Shown in pieces: positions 63,879 to 64,000 of a stretch of DNA of 64,000 bases. The stretch comes from Tubiluchus corallicola (taxonomy: Eukaryota > Priapulida > Priapulimorpha > Priapulimorphida > Tubiluchidae), in the NCBI GenBank assembly GCA_030141605.1, contig JAQGDQ010000014.1, positions 248,001-312,000 of the forward strand, read 5' to 3'. How positions within the stretch are numbered: position 1 is the first letter of the stretch; each line of letters starts with the position of its first letter. Below the pieces are notes generated by a model. That model saw only the letters and a list, made by a program, of their open reading frames with translations, made no database searches and was not told the DNA's origin. A program made the position numbers and the translations under genes.

Positions 63879-64000
63879 TTATGTTTCTCAAGACTAATTC
63901 CGAGGGTCGGATTATGACCTTTTGAGGCCCTAGGCTAATGAAATTATGGGGCCCTCTCAAACGGAGCCAATATCTAATTTATTCGCACTAGTTTTAAGTT

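Noticed and set aside
63880-64000. Possible dispersed repeat at the right edge (GGCCCTAGGC, GGGGCCCTCTC)
   Set aside because: Resembles a repeat end and loosely the 30.56-kb motif, but is cut by the window edge and too short to define.

Overview
This is eukaryotic, almost certainly animal, nuclear DNA. The evidence is GT-AG introns, two deeply conserved nuclear genes (SF3B2 and a MYST/Tip60-type acetyltransferase), a rhodopsin-class GPCR, several decayed LINEs and terminal-inverted-repeat DNA transposons, and abundant microsatellites. Nothing here pins the phylum. The AT-rich introns, orphan GPCR and repeat types fit an invertebrate or early-branching metazoan, but that is inference. There are no bacterial features, CRISPR arrays, operons, rRNA genes or intact tRNA genes.

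Layout. (1) Positions 1-28,875 are a large complex satellite array built from variants of a roughly 120-150 bp unit. The units are organised into higher-order repeats with periods of 979 and 495 bp, and into larger duplicated blocks offset by 2,789, 2,865, 3,352 and 4,477 bp. Three copies of one 5'-truncated non-LTR retrotransposon are embedded at about 15.6, 20.05 and 27.2 kb, and a single non-satellite insert lies at 18 kb. A divergent relic of the same satellite lies at 29.55-30.05 kb. The many apparent ORFs in this region, on both strands, are by-products of the repeat and are not annotated as genes. (2) 30-32.4 kb is intergenic: a dispersed repeat with a TA tail and a 28-bp minisatellite. 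(3) An intronless class A GPCR lies on the + strand at 32,407-33,345. (4) 33,695-59,721 on the - strand is one gene, SF3B2 (SAP145, a U2 snRNP SF3b subunit). I resolved it into 22 coding exons whose splice phases all agree, giving a predicted protein of 1,565 residues. Its C-terminal half is canonical, and it starts with a SAP domain split across exons 1 and 2. Between them lies a very large Q/E/R-rich coiled-coil expansion, mostly in one 1.7-kb exon. Its introns hold a long foldback hairpin, a tRNA-SINE relic, minisatellites, TIR transposons and a LINE relic. (5) 62,744-63,778 on the - strand holds the last two coding exons of a Tip60/KAT5-type histone acetyltransferase; the rest of that gene lies beyond the right edge.

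SF3B2 and KAT5 are transcribed in the same direction, with KAT5 ending about 3 kb upstream of the SF3B2 start. The GPCR and SF3B2 are convergent, with their stop codons about 350 bp apart. There is no sign that the genes work as a unit: splicing, chromatin acetylation and signalling simply sit side by side. The most unusual items are the satellite with its nested history of retrotransposon capture and amplification, and the SF3B2 coiled-coil expansion.
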